A DNA stretch of 64,000 bases, taken from Costus lasius (taxonomy: Eukaryota; Streptophyta; Magnoliopsida; Zingiberales; Costaceae). The notes beneath the pieces are model-generated. The model did not search any database and was not told the origin of the DNA. It saw only the letters and a list, made by a program, of their open reading frames with translations. Where the stretch lies: assembly GCA_027563935.2 (NCBI GenBank), contig CM050449.1:43746507-43810506 (forward strand), in the 5' to 3' direction. Both the position numbers and the translations under genes were made by a program. Of the stretch, positions 22,141-34,797 are shown piece by piece (within the stretch, counting starts at the first letter, position 1; each line of letters opens with the position of its first letter).

Positions 22141-25100
22141 AACACCACAGCGTTCAATGTGCGATCCCTACTGGAAAGGGAGAAGTTTGCTGGGCCAAAC
22201 TTCTCAGACTGGTATGGACACCTTAAGATTGTTCTTAAGGCTGAGAGGAAACTGTATGTCCTCGAGACGGCTATACCGCCTCAACCCGCTGCGAACGCCG
22301 CAAGGGCGGTTCGGGAAGCTTATGAAAAGCATGTCAATGACAGCATTGACGTCGCTTGCCTTATGCTAGCGTCTATGACGCCAGAGCTTCAGCGTCAGCA
22401 TGAGGATTTATCAGCTATAGAAATTATAGCAAACCTCAAGATGCTATATGCTGCGCAGGCAAGGACTAAACGCTATAATTTGACGACACTTTTCTTTCAG
22501 AGCAAACTGACTGAAGGGAGTCCAGTGGGAGCTCACGTGCTCAAGATGATTGGCTACAAGGAGGCTCTAGAGAAACTGGGACACACCATCAATCAGGAGC
22601 TTGTTGTAGACATCATCCTGCAGTCTCTCCCGGCCTCTTTCGATCCGTTCATTATTAATTTTAATATGAACAAGATCGACTGTACGCCGGCAGAGTTGCT
22701 GAACATGCTCATGACTATAGAGCAGACTCAGTCTCGTGAGAAGGGAACGCCTTCATCCTCTGTCCTAATGTTTCTTTCTAGGAACAAGAAGAAGGGGAAG
22801 AAGGGCAAAGCCCCTATCAAGAGCTACAACAAGGCTCTAAAGCAAAAGATAAAGCGGTCGAAGGAATACAGATGTTTCCATTGTGGCCAGTTAGGTCACT
22901 GGAAAAAGGACTGTAAAGCGCTCCAAGGAGATAAGAAGGGAAGCAAGCCTTTCGCTTCTGGCTCAGGTATTTACGTGACTGAAGTCATGGTATCTTCTTC
23001 TTCTATTTCATGGGTGTTGGACACTGCATGTGGAGTTCACATTTGTTCAAATGTACAGGAACTCAAGAGAAGAAGACAGGTGGGACAGCATGAGGTGGAC
23101 CTACGAGTAGGAAACGGGGCACGGGTTGCTGCTGTTGCTGTAGGAGTTTATCACATCTCTTTACCATGTGGTCTTGTATTAGAACTGGACAATTGTTATT
23201 TTGTACCGAGCATAACTAAGAATATTATCTCTATTCCTGCTCTTGTCAGGAAAGGGTTTTCCTTTGAATGCAAAATTTCAAAGTGTTATATTTCTTTTGA
23301 TAATATTGTTTATGCTACTGGGTCAATTAACAATGGGTTATTCATGTTGGACATGGAATGTTCTATACAGCAGATTGATATTAAGAAAGCCAAGTATGCT
23401 GATGACAGCACCTTGCTATGGCATAGTCGTTTAGGCCATATTAACAAGAAGCGCATTAAGCGGTTGCATGACCATGGACTGCTGGGATCATTCTCCTATG
23501 AGGAGCTTGATACATGCAAAGCTTGTTTAATGGGCAAAATGACGAAGTCTCCTTTTTCCAACAAAGGTCAAAGGGCTTCAGGTTTACTTGACCTCATTCA
23601 CAGTGATGTGTGTGGGCCATTTAGTAAACATGCCAGAGGTGGCTATTCATACTTCATTACCTTTACTGATGATTTCAGTAGGTATGGTTATGTCTATCTA
23701 ATGAGACATAAGAGTGAATCTTTTGACAAGTTCAAAGAGTTCAAAAATGAAGTACAAAATCAGCTAGGCCGAAATATCAAGGCACTTCGCTCAGATCGAG
23801 GTGGAGAATACTTGAGTAATGAGTTTACTGACTATCTGAAGGAGTGTGGGATTATCTCACAGCTCACTCCGCCAGGAACACCGCAATGGAATGGTGTGTC
23901 CGAGAGGAGAAATAGAACCTTACTGGATATGGTTTGTTCTATGATGAGTCAGGCTACTCTACCTTACTCCTTTTGGGGATTTGCACTGGAAACAGCTGCA
24001 AAGGTACTAAACCGAGTGCCATCCAAGGCCGTTTCAAAGACTCCATATGAGTTATGGTATGGGAAACAGCCGAGCTTGACATTTATTAAGATCTGGGGTT
24101 GCGAGGCTTATGTCAAAAAGCTCGCCTCTGGGAAACTAGAGAGCAGATTTGAGAAATGTATCTTTGTCGGTTACCCTAAGGAAACTAAGGGTTATTATTT
24201 CTACGATCCCAAAGAGAACAAAGTATTTGTTGCTCGGACGGCTATTTTTCTTGAGAAAGAATTTCTTCTGGAAGAAGCCAGTGGGAGAGAAATAAAGCTG
24301 GATGAGAATCCAGAAGAAGGACAAAGTAGTCAAGCACAGTTGGATGAGCCTGAGCCAGTAGATCAGGTTACTGAACAACCTGAGGCTCAGATATCACGGG
24401 AACCGCGAAGATCGGGAAGGATCCGTCGACAGCCTGAGCGCTATGACGGAGTCTACATCATTGATGATGAACCCCTCACTTATGCGGATGCGGTCAGTGG
24501 ATCGGAATCAGCGAGATGGCTTGAAGCTATGCGAGCCGAGATGGACTCCATGTTAGATAACCAAGTTTGGGATTTGGTTGATCCGCCTCCGGGAGTAATC
24601 CCTATAGGCTGTAAGTGGATCTTCAAGAAGAAGATTGACATGGATGGTAACGTGGTTACCTATAAAGGCAGGCTAGTTGCGAAAGGTTTCAAACAAATCT
24701 ACGGGATAGATTATGATGAAACTTTCTCTCCTGTAGCCATGTTCAAGTCTATTCGGATTATTCTTGCGATAGCGGCATATTATGATTATGAGATCTGGCA
24801 AATGGATATGAAGACCGCTTTCCTTAATGGAAAATTAGAGGAGGATGTGTATATGACACAACCTGAAGGTTTCACTAATCCATCAGATCGTCATAAAATA
24901 TGCAAATTAAAGAAGTCCATTTATGGACTTAAACAAGCATCAAGAAGCTGGAATATTCGTTTTGATGAATCAATCTGTGAATTTGATTTCATCAAGAATG
25001 AAGATGACCCGTGTGTATATAAGAGGTTTAGTGGGAGCGTGATTACTTTCCTAGTCCTCTACGTCGATGATATCTTAATCATTGGAAACGATATTCCTGA

Positions 25101-25992
25101 ACTACATGCGGTTAAGGCATGGTTAAGAAAATGTTTCCAGATGAAAGATTTAGGAGAAGCAGCCTATGTATTAGGTGTGAAGATCTACAGAGATAGATCA
25201 AAGAGGCTTCTCGGGCTATGCCAGAGTACTTACATCAATAAAGTCCTAGAGAGATTCCATTTAGAAAATTCTAAAAGAGGATATCTTTCAGTCAGACATG
25301 GTCTGAATCTTTCAAAGAGTCAGTGTCCACAAACACAGACTGAGAAAGATGAAATGGACAATACGCCTTATGCTTCGGCTATTGGGTCCATTATGTATGC
25401 GATGTTGTGTACTCGCCCAGACGTCGCTTACGGGTTAAGCGTGACCAGTCGATTCCAAAGTAATCCGGGGAAGGCACACTGGATTGCAGTCAAGAACATT
25501 TTGAAATATCTTCGGAGGACCAAAGATATGTTCTTGATATATGGAGGTCAGGAAGAACTCAGTATTGAAGGATATACTGACGCTTCGTTCCAATCTGACC
25601 AGGATGATTTCCGATCACAATCAGGCTATGTTTTTAGCTTGAATGGAGGAGCAGTGGTGTGGAAAAGTTTCAAACAGTCAATTGTTGCTGATTCCACAAC
25701 AGAAGCCGAGTATGTTGCAGCCTCAGAAGCATCCAAGGAGGCAGTGTGGATTCGTAAGTTCGTTGAGGAACTTGGTGTTGTTCCTTCGAGTGCAGATCCT
25801 TTGGTTATCTTCTGTGATAACACTGGAGCAATAGCACAAGCAAAGGAACCACGGTCGCACCAGAAGTCCAAGCACATACAGAGAAGGTTTCACTTGATCC
25901 GGGAGATCATTGATCGTGGCGAGATCAAAGTCTGCAAGGTTCATACAGATGACAATCTGGCTGACCCGCTTACAAAGCCTCTGGCGCAGTAG
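22141..25992 (+). pseudogene. Copia C gag-pol polyprotein, open but start lost
   Basis: One uninterrupted frame carries gag, zinc knuckle (CFHCGQLGHWKKDC, near 22870), protease (WVLDTACG, near 23010), GAG-pre-integrase (near 23415), integrase core, RT (YVDDILII, near 25060) and RNase H (TDASFQSD and DNTGAIAQ). Where B has the gag ATG followed by AGC, C has ACAGCG. A TAG lies in frame just upstream, so no ATG remains for full-length translation; the frame can be followed from 22141, and a GTG at 22159 is the first alternative start. The end is also early: CAG to TAG at 25990-25992 trims about 17 residues relative to B. It is the most intact coding region of the window. Confidence 0.93.
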
Positions 25993-26046
25993 AAGCATGA
26001 GAAGCACTGTAATAATATGGGTTTGAGATTTCTCAACCATTAGATT

Positions 26047-26063
26047 AAGTGCAAGTGGGAGAT
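26047..26063 (+). other. Copia C polypurine tract
   Basis: AAGTGCAAGTGGGAGAT abuts the 3' LTR start at 26064 and is shared with A and B. Confidence 0.85.
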
Positions 26064-27746
26064 TGTTGGGGTATGCCCTTAAGGCTAATGTTTGAGGCCT
26101 TGGGATTATTTCAGTATCATGTATAAACTCTATGTTTATAAAGGCAATGGTTGTTATTCAGGTTGTTACATCATCTGCTGCAATATGTATACTTCTGAAT
26201 AATGTCTCAATGCTGTTCAGCTTGGCTGACATGCAGTTTTGTCCTTAGTCGAGATATCTTTGTGAACATGAGACAGCCTTGATATGATTGAGACTAATAT
26301 GTGTTCTAATCTTATAGGATGCTTCGAGCATGGAATAAGAGGTAGACTCATGGGTACATTGGATGTACTGGACAGACCCTACTTAGGATATTCAATTGCT
26401 TGTCACAATGTGAATAATCCTTATATGCAAACAAGTGGCATATTTCCTCTGACTTAAGATCACTTGTGTTTCTAAATGATGATTGGCATTGTTTTGAGGT
26501 AGTTCAATATCATTTGAAACATAATGGTTATAGACTATCTTAGATAATGAGCATGAGTCATGTTAGGGCACTAGTGATAGATATAGGATTGCCGTCTCCT
26601 TGATTGGAGTGTGATGTTCTGAAGGGGCCCCCTGGATGAGATGGTTGAGAAAGTGTATGGCCATACCCAGGTGACTATGTTCATCTGATCTAACCACTCT
26701 CATCATATTGGAATTACAGGCTTGACACGCTTGTCCAATAAGAACATCCAGTGGCAAAGGAAACACATATGTCAAGTGACTTGGGTTCACACTTGTGCTG
26801 TGGTTTGGGTGTAGTCTTGGAAGACTCTTTCCTTTATATCGGGAGACAGTGATGTGTTGCTAGATACCCCTCACTGATCATGATAACGTAAGTTATCGTT
26901 ACCGACATTTAAAGGAAACCCTTAGGGTCGCACAATTTGATGATATGGCTTACTTAAGTCAGATCGTGTGGACTGAATTGTTTTTGGTTCAGTTTAAAGG
27001 AGTTTAAACTCTGATTGTAAGTGAGATCTGGTTTGATCATTTTGATTGATTAGGGCTTGAGATCGGTAAGCTTCGATCGAGAGAATTGATGCTAGATCGG
27101 TGAGATCAAGAGCATCAAGAGATGAATGGTTAGATCTTGAGCCTTATGGTTTAATTTGATCTAGACCAAGGTTTGGTTTGATTTGGTCCTTGAACCAAAT
27201 TCAATTGAACTAGGTTCATCAAATGAGCGCTTGGTTCAAGGGAGAAGAAAATGCGATCGTTCACTTGGAGTGAACGCATGAACGCATGATGTTAGTGGAT
27301 TGCTATTTTTGGAAGTTATGTTTTTCCAAAATAGCGTGAACGCCTCCACATTCGTTCGTGGGTGCATCTCTTTTCGCCTCTCCCTCTCGACGCCTCTCTC
27401 TCGTGTGGTGAGACTTCACGCAAAGGAGAAGAGGACTTGACAAAGCCAAGAGATCATCTCAATCTCCTTCACGCGATCAGGAGACCTTGGAGCTTTGCTA
27501 GCACAAGGAACGCCAAGGGAGTAGTCATCTTCACCTTGTGTGCGCCACCTTTGGAGGAGAGCCGCTCGCCCTCTTCTTCCAAGACGCCATCCAAGAAATG
27601 GCATTGGTATGATCCCCTTCTTGATCTATACAAATTGTTAAGTTGATCTATGTTCATACATGCGATCCTAGGAAACCCTAGATTCCGCCCATGCAAGTTT
27701 TTATATGCGCATGCTTTAGGGTTTCGCCCCCTTTAGGGAACTTTCA
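26064..27746 (+). repeat. Copia C 3' LTR
   Basis: This complete 1683-bp LTR begins TGTTGGGGTATGCCC and ends GGGAACTTTCA. It is nearly identical to 18655-20321. G1 coding sequence resumes at 27747. Confidence 0.93.
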
Positions 27747-29837
27747 CCAGCTTGGAGAACCCCTTCACAAACCTCCTGTAATATCCTGCTAATCCCAGAA
27801 AGCTCCGGATCTCTGTGGCACTAGTTGGTCTTTCCCAGTTCAGGATAGCCTGTACCTTCACTGGATCCACAGACACGCCCTGACCAGATATCACATGCCC
27901 CAGAAAGCTGATCTGATCCAACCAAAACTCGCACTTGCTGGCCTTAGCATACAACTGGTGCTTCCTCAGAATTGCTAGTACCCTACGCAAGTCCCTAGCG
28001 TGATCCTGATAAGTACGGGAGTATACCAGTATATCATCTATAAATACCACCACACAAGTGTCTAACAACTCGTGAAACACCCTGTTCATCAGATCCATAA
28101 AAACAGCAGGTGCATTGGTCAGTCCAAAAGGCATAACTACAAACTCGTAGTGTCCATACCTGGTCCTGAAAGCAGTCTTCAGGATATCCTCATCCCTAAC
28201 CCTGAGCTGATGGTATCCTGACCTCAGATCGATCTTGGAGAACACAGTGGCACCCTGCAACTGATCGAACAGATCATCTATCCTCGGAAGGGGATACTTA
28301 TTCTTTACAGTCACCTGATTCAGCTGGCGGTAATCTATGCACATCCTCAGTGTTCCGTCCTTCTTCTTTACAAACAAGACTAGCGCTCCCCAGGGTGAAG
28401 CACTCGGTCTGATATACCCCTTTTCAAGCAATTCCTCTAACTGCTTCTTCAACTCAGCTAACTCTGAGGTGGCCATACGATAAGGAGCCTTTGATATTAG
28501 AGCTGTACCAGGCACCAGCTCAATACCAAACTCCACATCCCTGTGGGGAGGCAAACCTGAAAACTCATCCGAGAATACATCAGGAAACTCACAAACTACC
28601 TCCATCTAAGCTAAGTCTGGATCTGAGTCTTCTTGCACCTTAACATGTGCAAGGTATCCTTTACACCCACTGGCTAGCAACCTGCTGGCATGCACAAATG
28701 ATATCAAATGTGGCCCTTGATCAGACACCAGGCCCCTTACTAGCAGATGACTCCCATCATGCAGATGCAGAGTAACAATCTTCTCAAAGCAATCCACTGT
28801 AGCGTGGTGAGAAGATAGCCAATCCATGCCTAGGATCAAATCATAATCCTGCATGCCTAGTAGTATCAAATCAACTATAAACTGGTACTGCTCTACGTGA
28901 ATAACACAGTCAGGGTAGACTATGTCAGTGGATAAACTATCCCCCAGGGGTGTACATACAGAAACTGTGTAATCTAGTACTCTAGGTGAGACAGGTAGTC
29001 TAGAAGCAAAGTTAGCAGACACAAAGGACAAATTGGACCCCGGATCAAACAAAATACGAGCTAACTGATCAAAAACATGTAAAGTACCTTCCACAACGGA
29101 TCGGGAAGCTCGAGTGTCCTTCTCTGCTATAGCGTAGACTCTGGCCTGGACAGCTGGTCTCTCGGTACCCCGGATCTGTGGCCCATGCGCCGTGCAATCT
29201 TTGATCCTATGCCCCACTTTTCCGCACTTGAAGCACGCCCCGGACTTCTTGTGGCAGTCCGCCTTCAGGTGACCCTTGGCCCCACAATGGTAATAGACTC
29301 TGTCCTCTACCCGGCCATCAGTACCCTGCTGCTGTGGCTGAGATGTCTGCTGCGGTCTCTGAGTTCCCTTCCCCTGGTAAGGTCTGTATCGGCCTCTCTT
29401 CTGGTCCTTCCCCTTATGGTATTTCCTACTGCCTCCACCAGTCTGCTGGGAACCCGGTGCCTCAGCTATAGGGGCTACAACTAGGGCCGTCTTGGCCTGC
29501 TCCTCCAGGATGTACTTCTCCGCGGTGCGGGCACGATCCAGCATCTCAGCATAAGTCTCCAAGTGCTGCAATCCTACCTTCTGTCTGATATCCCTTCTGA
29601 GACCCCTGAGAAATTTCTTAGCTCGTCTATCCTCAGTATTTATCAAGTGTGGAGCATACTTCCCAAGCTTTGAGAACATCAAGTCATATTGATCCACCGT
29701 CATGTCCCCTTGTTCCAAGTGGATAAACTCCACCTCCCTATCCTCAACCAGGCTGGTGGGGAAGAATTTCTCATTGAACCGGGACAAGAAGTATTGCCAC
29801 GTCACCGGTTCAGATTTGTCCACCGCGAGTCTCAGCT
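27747..29837 (-). pseudogene. G1 gag (C-terminal), protease and RT, one internal stop
   Basis: On the minus strand this is Retrotrans_gag followed by two zinc knuckles. The first is degenerate ([14 protein letters not shown], first Cys replaced by Tyr); the second is intact ([14 protein letters not shown]). An aspartic protease with [12 protein letters not shown] follows, then a chromovirus RT running from FPDVFSDE through FIDDILVYS (near 28035) to [17 protein letters not shown] at 28606-28608 (CAG to TAG, compared with G2) separates protease from RT in an otherwise single frame. RNase H is absent because of the deletion at the C junction. The start of gag lies beyond solo LTR D. Confidence 0.92.
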
Positions 29838-31527
29838 CGTTGGGGTATGCCCTTAAGGCTAATGTTTGAGGCCTTGGGATTGTAAAAGTATCATGTAATA
29901 AACTCTTGTGTTTATAAAGGCATGGTTATTATTCAGTTTGTTACCTTGTCTGCAGTAATAAGTGTACTTCTGAATAATGTCTCAATGCTGTTCAGCTAGG
30001 CTGACATGCAGTAAAGTCCTTAGTCGATATATCTTGGTGAACATGAGACAGCCTTGATATGGTTAAGACTAATATGTGTTCTAATCTTATAGGATGCTTC
30101 GAGCATGGAATAAGATGTAGACTCATGGGTGCATTGGATGTACTGGACAGACCCTACTAGGATATTCAATTGCTTGTCACAATATGAATAATCCTTGAAT
30201 GTAACAAGTGGCACATTTCCTCTGACTTGAGATCACTTGTGTTTTCTAAATGATGATTGTCATTGTTTTGAGGTAGTTCAATATCATTTGAAACATAATG
30301 ATTATAGACTATCTTGGATAATGAGCTTGAGTCAGGTTAGGGCAATAGTGATAGATAAAGGATTGCCGTCTCCTTGTTTAAGGAGTGTGATGATCTAAAG
30401 GGGCCCCTGGATGAGATGATTGAGAAAGTGTATGGCCATACCCAGGTGACTATGTTCATCTGATCTAATCATGCTCATCATATTGGAGTTACAAGCTTGA
30501 CACGCTTGTCCAATAAGAACATCCAGTGGCAAAAGAAATATGCATGCCTTGTGAGTTGATTCACACTTGTGCTGTGGTTTGGGTGTAGTCTTGGAAGACT
30601 CCTTTCTTTCTATCGGGAGACAGTGATGTGTTGCTAGATACCTCTCACTGATCGTGATGACGTAAGTTATCGTTACCGACATTGAAGGAAACCCTCAGGG
30701 TCGCACAATTTGATGATATGGCTTACTTAAGTCAGATCGTGTGGACTGAATTGTTTGGGTTCAGTTTAAAGGGATTTAATCTCTGATTGTAAGTGAGATC
30801 TAGTCTGATCATGTTTGATTGATTAGGGCTTCAGATCGGTAAGCTTCGATTGAGAGAATAGATGCTAGATCGGTGAGATCAGAAGCGTCAAGAGATCAAC
30901 GGTCAGATCAAGAACCTTAGGGTTCAATTGTGATCTAGGCTAAGTCGCTTGGTTTATTTGGTCATTGAGCCAAATGAAATTGAACCGGCTCATGGGCTGA
31001 GCGCATGGTTCAAAGAGAAGAGGTAAATGCGGTTTGTTCATGATCGCATGAACGCATGAACTTATGGTTTTGCTATTTTTGGAAGATGCGTTTCCAAGAT
31101 AGAAAAACGCCTCCACGTTCATGAGTTGCGTTACACTCTTGCTCGCATCTCGCTCTCTCGTCGCCTCAAGCATTCATCTTGCGTAGTGAAGGTGGACGAA
31201 AGTAGGAGCAAGAAATCACCAAGCAAAGAAGGTCTCCTTCCCTTCCATTCGACAAGCACTTCTTGGAGCCTTGCTAGCACAAGGAGCACCAAGGAAAAGT
31301 AGGCGACATCAATTGTGTGCGTCACCTTTGGAGGTGATCTCTCTTGCTCTCTCCTTCCAAGACACCATCCAAGAGATGGCGATGGTATGGATCCTTCTCT
31401 TGTTATTTCTAATGTGTGAAAGTTGATCATATGCGATATTAAGATCTCTTGAAACCCTAGCTTCCATGCGAAATTTATACATGCGCCACCAATAGGGTTT
31501 CGCCCCCCTCTTGAAAGGGGTCCTACA
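29838..31527 (+). repeat. Solo copia LTR D
   Basis: This 1690-bp LTR is related to those of B and C and lies in plus orientation within G1 gag. It is flanked by CAGCT (29833-29837 and 31528-31532), and gag reads straight through once it is removed. No PBS, internal region or second LTR accompanies it, which fits LTR-LTR recombination. Its first base is C, not T (CGTTGGGG), so one terminal TG has mutated; it ends GGTCCTACA. It is diverged in sequence from the B and C LTRs. Confidence 0.92.
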
Positions 31528-32040
31528 CAGCTCACTTTTCCACCACACATCTGCGTCACCACGCATCATATAAGTGGCCAAACATAATCTGTCCTCATCT
31601 GAACATCGCATCACTTGGAAGATCTTCTCCAAGCCCAAAAGCCAGTCCTCTGCCGTCCTGTAATCTGGACTCCCATAAAAAGAGCTAGGGCCCAACCGCT
31701 GGAATTCACCCACAAGCAAGGCATAGCGCCTATGGGTGTCCTCCGGCAAGCTAACCCCTGGGCCCGAGTCAGACTCAGACCCCCGCCCCTGCGTCGGTAT
31801 CTGGGTCTGAGACAGAAGCTGCAACTGCTCTCTGAACTCGCGTTGCTGTTCGCGATTCTGCTGTAATAGCTGCTGCTGCACCTCCTGGTTCTGGGTCTGC
31901 TGCTGCTGCAGCATCTGAGCCTGTTGCTGGATTAGTGCGTTCTGTTGCTGCACCATACCAGTCAAAGACTCCATAGCCCGCAGGAATTCAGCAGTCTGAT
32001 CACTGCTGCCAGCACTAGCACTCGACCTGGGGCGCACCAT
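31528..32040 (-). pseudogene. G1 gag N-terminal part
   Basis: It starts at ATG 32040 on the minus strand (MVRPRSSASAG). A glutamine-rich, probably coiled-coil segment (31780-31980) comes first, then the gag domain with [13 protein letters not shown] and ADVWWKSEL, where solo LTR D splits it. It joins in frame with 29832 after removal of D and one CAGCT copy. The Q-rich head is absent from G2. The start was chosen because it follows the PBS by about 130 bases and opens a Ser/Ala-rich gag-like start; a further ATG at 32061 is possible. Confidence 0.87.
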
Positions 32041-32168
32041 ACTGACTCCTAAAATACACACAAATCAAATTTACAATCAAGTCAGTTCTCAAACAAGTTT
32101 CCTAGCTGTCTAGCAATACACAAGAAAGGTTTTCCAACCCCCATACAGCTATCATTAGCTAGTTCATA

Positions 32169-32180
32169 CCTCTGATACCA
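32169..32180 (-). other. G1 primer binding site
   Basis: Read on the minus strand this is TGGTATCAGAGG, three bases inside the 5' LTR end at 32184. It is complementary to initiator tRNA-Met. Confidence 0.9.
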
Positions 32181-32183
32181 TTC

Positions 32184-34797
32184 TGTCACATCCCCTCAGA
32201 ATAAACCCCAATCACAGACAGAAACCGCGGAAGATAGGGAACGTCACACACAAAACAACAAGACAGATGCTAGGGAATGATAGCTTACGGAAAAAGATTC
32301 AGAAAATTTCGGCAGCATGTCCCCAGAAAAACTAAGGAAATTCCTGTACATGCTCCATAAACACAAACTGAAACATACCATTTCGAAATCAAAATTCTTA
32401 ATCCTTATCACAACATCAAACTAATAAATCACAATAATCAAATAACACTGAACAAAATAGAATTCACCGAAAACAGGCTTAAGCCCTCGGTTTAACAGTC
32501 GTATCAAAACCAAATGCCAACCCGGCAACAATATCACAGTAGTCGAAAACTAACAGCCATATCCGGCTAACATGTCAATGAACAAAATCATAAAAACCTC
32601 GGCCACATCCGGCCCTCAAAATAGCACAGGCTCGTAGGCCCCAAAATATCAAGTCAGAAAACTAAACATCCGCTCACGCTGTAGGCTCCTGTCCTGCATC
32701 TGGAAATATCGTGGAATGAGCTACACGGCTCAGTGAGTAGATAGTCTCGTTCGACCATCCACTAATATACAATCAAAAATAGATGCAGATATCTTTTCAA
32801 AGCTTTTAACGGAATATGTCAAAGTATGATACATAAGAAAACCGATAACCATAAATCACAATCATGATCAGAAAATAATACACCCAAAACCTCGGGCAAC
32901 CAGACACAAAACAGCCTATCCGGCTAACAGACTAAGGATTACACAACTAATGTCCAGTGATTCAGAATTGACCCCAAGGGTCCAACCTGGCCCTCGTCAA
33001 GGCACTGAGAGTAACTTGCAACAAACCATGGTGAGGCATAGATTCAAGAGGTGGCCCCCCGCCAGGTCACGACGTGGCACTTTGCTCTACGACACTCAAC
33101 CGCACCCCCTTACCGGGAACACAAACAGAACAGAACGTAAGGTGAATGAATTCAAGAGGTGGCCCCCGTCTGACCAAGACGTGGCACTTTGTTTCAAACA
33201 CCCAACTCTCAAAAGGTTTATCACTTGGAAAAAAATACCCTTAACACAAACCGGAAACCTGAACCTCTAACCTGGTCACTAGACTCTAGAACAGTCCCTC
33301 CATTACCGGAAACAAATCGGAATAGGTTGGGTGGATTCTCCAACCCCAAATCAGAATGATTGTTCACTGAGTGCTCTAATTGACCCTTAGGTTCAGTCCA
33401 CCCAAGTCTAGGACCCTTATCGAGTGCATACAACACAAACATTGTCTCGAACATCACATCAATCAAGTTCAGGAAAGGTCCTTAAATTTCATGCAAACAT
33501 GGTTTAACCTTTTCTAAGTTATCATCCAAGGTTATCAATCAATATTTCACATCAATACTTCCTACATACAACATTCAACTAAAAATACATATTAATACCG
33601 AAAATTCACCAAATTTCATCCGCAGATAACATAAATACAGGAAATCACAAAATCATAGTTTCCTCCTAGTTCTTATAACAAAAGACAGAAATGCCCCTAG
33701 TTCAAAATTTAAGTCATGCAGGAAAACTTATCCAAAAATTTCATAAAAATAGTCATTACATCCCTCATGATCCTTAGATTCCTAATTTCAAGTTTTCCCC
33801 CAATTTAACTAGAAAATTTACCGAATTACCCCTAGGTCAATTTCAGTCAACAGAAATTTTTATTTCTAAAAATTCCCCAAAAATAACGGTAGAGTCCCCA
33901 TATACCTAATTTCATGAAAATCAGGTTTGCCCCAATTTTTACCCATACATTTGGGAGCAATTTCATGAAGAAGGGCGAAATTCTCAATTAAGCCCTAATC
34001 TTCATGTAATTGAATGTTTAAAGCCACATACATGTTTAATCAAGGTCTAATTGATGATTAGAAGTCTTAGAGATGAAAAGCCCTAATTTTTATGCAAACT
34101 AGGGTTTCGAAATTTAGGGAAAAACAAAGAAACATGTACAACTTGAAATCAAGAGTTCATGTCATCTTTCTAGCATTAATCTTCTCTAAATCAAGCAACA
34201 CTTCCAATATGCGTGAACTAGGTGAAAGAGAAGATCCACTCACTTTGATTTCAGTTCTTCCAAACCTCACGCCCTCACGCCTCCCTTCACGCCACTCACG
34301 TCGCCGGAAGCAAACGCCGGAAGCACAAAAGTCGCCGAAAACCGCCTCCACCACCACTCGCCGCCGGCCACAAGAAGAGGAGAAGGGAGGAGAAGGTAAG
34401 CCGCCCCTTCACCCTAGGGAAAAATCGTGAGAAAAAGGGAAAATGTGTGAACATGGATCCCTCACGATTTCGTTTACCCATCAAGCCTCCCAAGAATCCA
34501 AACCCAATAGCAAGCATAAGTGGAAGATCCAATAACCCTTTAGTATAAGTTATTCTCCACCTCACCCTTATCAAGGGCTCTTACCCTTTTCTAACAGATA
34601 AACACCACTAGCCTAGTGGTGTGCAGCATACATTTTATGCCTTAAGTTGCAGGTTCGAATCCTCTCCGCGACACATATTTTTACATCGCAGGAAAAATAC
34701 ATAAGTCAATACATTACCTCATTGAAAAACTTCCACAACAAAGCTAGATAAACAAAATTTTATTTTCTTACCTGCTATTAAATTTCCGGATCTTACA
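32184..34797 (-). repeat. G1 5' LTR
   Basis: It is 2614 bp and matches 5586-8198. It ends GATCTTACA at 34797, followed by the second ATCAT copy. The promoter should lie here on the minus strand. ORFs at 32950-33466 and 34092-34574 repeat those of the left copy and are not supported as genes. Confidence 0.92.
34604..34680 (+). other. tRNA-like Pol III module in G1 right LTR
   Basis: TAGCCTAGTGG (34609-34619) and GGTTCGAATCC (34652-34662) lie 43 bases apart, followed by a T run. It is the same module as at 8005-8080 with a few substitutions. Confidence 0.6.

Larger units (their letters stand above)
18655..27746 (+). mobile_element. Copia element C, nearly full length
   Basis: This Ty1/copia element on the plus strand is of the same family as B. 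It lacks only the first 17 bp of its 5' LTR. The deletion that removed them also removed about 0.8 kb of G1 (the equivalent of G2 51924-52730), with AAGG shared at the join. No target duplication can therefore be read; the right flank is CCAGC at 27747. The LTR pair is nearly identical. The polyprotein frame is open for 1277 codons, but the gag start codon is absent. Confidence 0.93.
5586..34797 (-). mobile_element. Gypsy element G1 (Tekay/Del-like), host of three nested copia insertions
   Basis: This is a Ty3/gypsy element on the minus strand, bounded by 5-bp ATCAT duplications (5581-5585 and 34798-34802). Its LTRs (5586-8198 and 32184-34797) begin TGTCACATCC and end GATCTTACA on the plus strand. 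The internal sequence is split into 8199-9338, 18510-18658, 27747-29837 and 31528-32183 by copia B, copia C and solo LTR D. Joined, these pieces are collinear with G2 apart from about 0.8 kb lost beside C. Gene order on the minus strand is gag, protease, RT, (RNase H missing), integrase, chromodomain-like tail. The RT and the C-terminal integrase tail resemble Tekay/Del chromoviruses (lineage inferred by eye). Confidence 0.92.
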
